A DNA stretch of 64,000 nt from Flavisolibacter tropicus. GTDB lineage: Bacteria > Bacteroidota > Bacteroidia > Chitinophagales > Chitinophagaceae. Location of the stretch: NCBI RefSeq assembly GCF_001644645.1, contig NZ_CP011390.1, positions 4,853,501-4,917,500 on the forward strand, given 5' to 3'. Made by a program: the position numbers and the translations under genes. Position 1 is the stretch's first letter. Each line of letters opens with the position of its first letter. The notes under the pieces are model-generated. The model worked only from the letters and a program-made list of their open reading frames with translations. It searched no databases and had not been told where the DNA came from. Shown in pieces: positions 62,669 through 64,000 of this stretch.

Positions 62669-62896
62669 TTAAGGCTGTTGTGTTGTTGTAGTGGTGGGAG
62701 TCGGACTTGTAGTTGTTGTCTGACGGTCTTTCTCGGTTATGCCATCCTGGATCTCACGGCGCACATTATCTTTTGCATCGTTAAACTCACGGATGCCTTT
62801 TCCAAGGCCACGCATCAATTCAGGAATTTTTTTGCCTCCGAATAATAAGAGAATCACTAAAAGGATAAGCAGGATTTCGTTCCAACCAAGGCTCAT
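62669..62896 (-). CDS. tatA: Twin-arginine translocase subunit TatA/TatE
   Basis: 75 aa. One N-terminal membrane helix ([19 protein letters not shown]), the [20 protein letters not shown] hinge and amphipathic helix that define TatA, and a low-complexity Thr/Pro/Gln tail ([16 protein letters not shown]). It forms the pore of Tat protein export of folded proteins. tatC is not adjacent. Its own promoter box is at 62927-62934. Confidence 0.95.
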   Translation of the reverse strand: MSLGWNEILLILLVILLLFGGKKIPELMRGLGKGIREFNDAKDNVRREIQDGITEKDRQTTTTSPTPTTTTTQQP

Positions 62897-62926
62897 GACG
62901 ATTAATTTAGTTGAGTAATAGAAAAC

Positions 62927-62934
62927 AAAGGTAT
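62927..62934 (-). promoter_or_regulatory. tatA promoter (-7 box TACCTTTG)
   Basis: A perfect TAnnTTTG on the minus strand, 30 bp from the tatA start codon. Confidence 0.65.
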
Positions 62935-62980
62935 TTATAAAAGTACTCTGTACAGCATATTACAATTGAATTCCATAAAA

Positions 62981-63004
62981 AAAGCGGGAGTACACTCCCG
63001 CTTT
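62981..63004 (-). terminator. rplS terminator
   Basis: AAAGCGGGAG / CTCCCGCTTT with a 4-nt loop and a U-run on the minus strand, 21 bp past the rplS stop. Confidence 0.85.
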
Positions 63005-63025
63005 ATCGTAAGCTTAACAATTATA

Positions 63026-63403
63026 TTATGCCTTAGCTGGTTGTACAGTAGCTCTTTTCTTTTCTTTGATACGAGCACTCTTACCGCTACGCTCACGCTG
63101 ATAGTACAACTTAGCGCGACGAACACGGCCAGCTTTATTAAATTCAATAGACTCGATGTTTGGAGAAAAGAAAGGGAACAAACGCTCAACACCAACACCG
63201 TCAGAGATCTTACGAACGGTGAAGCTAGCTGTAGCGCCAGTACCTTGTACTTTAATTACATCGCCTTTGAAGGACTGAATACGTTCTTTATTACCTTCAA
63301 TGATTTTATAGTTAACAGTGATGTTATCACCTGCTTTGAATTTAGGATATTCTTTTTTGCCTGTAAGCTGCTCATGAACGAAGGCAATAACGGCGGAGTT
63401 CAT
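63026..63403 (-). CDS. rplS: 50S ribosomal protein L19
   Basis: 125 aa. [20 protein letters not shown], then the SH3-like core with [40 protein letters not shown] and a basic tail ([20 protein letters not shown]). It lies at the 30S-50S interface. The frame is open to 63427, but the TACCTTTG box at 63425-63432 and the family N-terminus fix the start at 63403. It is monocistronic here, without the trmD/rimM/rpsP partners seen in proteobacteria. Confidence 0.96.
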   Translation of the reverse strand: MNSAVIAFVHEQLTGKKEYPKFKAGDNITVNYKIIEGNKERIQSFKGDVIKVQGTGATASFTVRKISDGVGVERLFPFFSPNIESIEFNKAGRVRRAKLYYQRERSGKSARIKEKKRATVQPAKA

Positions 63404-63424
63404 AACTTCTAATTTTAAGGACGG

Positions 63425-63432
63425 CAAAGGTA
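63425..63432 (-). promoter_or_regulatory. rplS promoter (-7 box TACCTTTG)
   Basis: A perfect TAnnTTTG on the minus strand, 21 bp before ATG 63403. The GATTTCAGA repeats begin 5 bp further upstream, where the -33 element would be. Confidence 0.7.
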
Positions 63433-63436
63433 GGGG

Positions 63437-63488
63437 AAAGATTTCAGATTTCAGATATTAGATTTCAGATTTTTTGTCTGAAATCTTT
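63437..63488. repeat. GATTTCAGAT tandem and inverted repeats upstream of rplS
   Basis: GATTTCAGAT at 63440-63449 and 63461-63470, with a partial copy between. AAAGATTTCAGA (63437-63448) is inverted as TCTGAAATCTTT (63477-63488). They overlap the expected -33 region of the rplS promoter. Confidence 0.7.
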
Positions 63489-63561
63489 ATTTGGGTTGAT
63501 TTTAAGGATTTTAGAACCCTAATTATCTGGCAAATTTAGATATGAGTAATCATGTAAAAGA

Positions 63562-63591
63562 AAAAAGCTGGCCTTTAAAGGCCAGCTTTTT
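63562..63591 (-). terminator. rny terminator
   Basis: A perfect 30-bp palindrome (arms AAAAAGCTGGCCTTT / AAAGGCCAGCTTTTT), 49 bp past the rny stop on the minus strand. Confidence 0.85.
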
Positions 63592-63640
63592 ATAAGCATT
63601 TATTTTCTCAAAATCTTCAAATCCTACAATCCTAGTTCTA

Positions 63641-64000
63641 TTATCTCGCCACGTTCACTGCACGCTTTTCACGGATAACAGTTACTTTGATTTGACCTGG
63701 GTAGGTCATTTCAGTCTGGATCTTCTGGGCAATCTCAAACGACAGCTTTTCGCTTTCATTATCGGTTACTTTATCAGCCTCTACAATGACGCGTAATTCA
63801 CGTCCAGCTTGAATAGCGTACGCTTTTTCTACACCGTTATAGTTAAGCGCCAGATTTTCCAGTTCTTTAATACGTTGCAGGTATTGCTGCATGATCTCGC
63901 GACGGGCGCCAGGACGAGCACCAGAGATGGCATCGCAAGCCTGTACGATCGGGGAGATCACATACTGCATTTCCATTTCATCGTGGTGTGCACCAATGGC
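63641..64000 (-). CDS. rny: Ribonuclease Y, C-terminal part (5' end outside the window)
   Basis: The frame runs off the right edge. The visible end reads [20 protein letters not shown], then [40 protein letters not shown] and [20 protein letters not shown], which is the last part of the HD domain and C-terminal domain of RNase Y, a membrane-anchored endoribonuclease starting mRNA decay. The HD metal site, KH domain and N-terminal anchor are upstream and not seen. Confidence 0.95.
   Translation of the reverse strand, partial: AIGAHHDEMEMQYVISPIVQACDAISGARPGARREIMQQYLQRIKELENLALNYNGVEKAYAIQAGRELRVIVEADKVTDNESEKLSFEIAQKIQTEMTYPGQIKVTVIREKRAVNVAR

Overview
The window reads as chromosome from a member of the Bacteroidota, most likely family Chitinophagaceae. 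The evidence is type IX secretion (T9SS) cargo proteins and the T9SS regulator PorX, a SusC/SusD pair, tandem clpP paralogues, a PcrB-type geranylgeranylglyceryl phosphate synthase, -7 promoter boxes of the form TAnnTTTG, and the near absence of Shine-Dalgarno sequences. The family-level placement is inferred from gene content and the style of intergenic repeats; no 16S gene is present.

Layout. 1-7.4 kb: the C-terminal part of a huge secreted S8 protease, a small orphan gene, an aldo/keto reductase, a DUF4870 membrane protein and a carboxypeptidase-regulatory-like secreted protein. 7.4-17 kb: gyrB, a methyltransferase, lpxD, an HD phosphohydrolase, a small TIR-flanked element carrying a frameshifted four-helix-bundle gene, porX, two small conserved genes and a PhnP-like metallohydrolase. 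17-31 kb: acyl-CoA dehydrogenase, an MsbA-like exporter, rbfA, a LolE-like permease, the N-terminal half of a split transketolase, a WecA/TagO-type glycosyltransferase, frr, an EamA transporter, a PPK2, mscL, scpA, an L,D-transpeptidase-like protein and dxs. 31-44.4 kb: a lamin-tail T9SS cargo protein, a LytS/LytTR two-component system, an M28 peptidase, pcrB, a B12-dependent ribonucleotide reductase, and an uncharacterised pair of exported proteins whose genes overlap. 44.5-51 kb: clpX, two clpP genes and tig (proteostasis), a secreted coiled-coil protein and tRNA-Leu(UAG). 51-64 kb: a bifunctional Rel/SpoT, susC/susD, purA, a very acidic protein, pabB, a lytic transglycosylase, tatA, rplS and the 3' part of rny.

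Most of the window is core housekeeping. The unusual signals lie between genes: inverted repeats (a perfect 37-bp pair at 22.3/22.5 kb), decayed tandem repeats with 22-bp and about 11-bp periods, short sequences shared by distant intergenic regions, and terminator-like hairpins that enclose the start codons of pabB and of the 343-aa lipoprotein gene. The best candidate for undescribed protein biology is the overlapping pair at 40.8-44.2 kb. The best candidate mobile unit is the four-helix-bundle element between the HD gene and porX. No CRISPR array, prophage, transposase or defence island was seen.

Start codons were moved downstream of the longest open frame where a TAnnTTTG box lies inside the extension (gyrB, the WecA-like gene, purA, acyl-CoA dehydrogenase, rplS) or where family N-termini demand it. 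All product calls come from reading motifs by eye; no database search was run.
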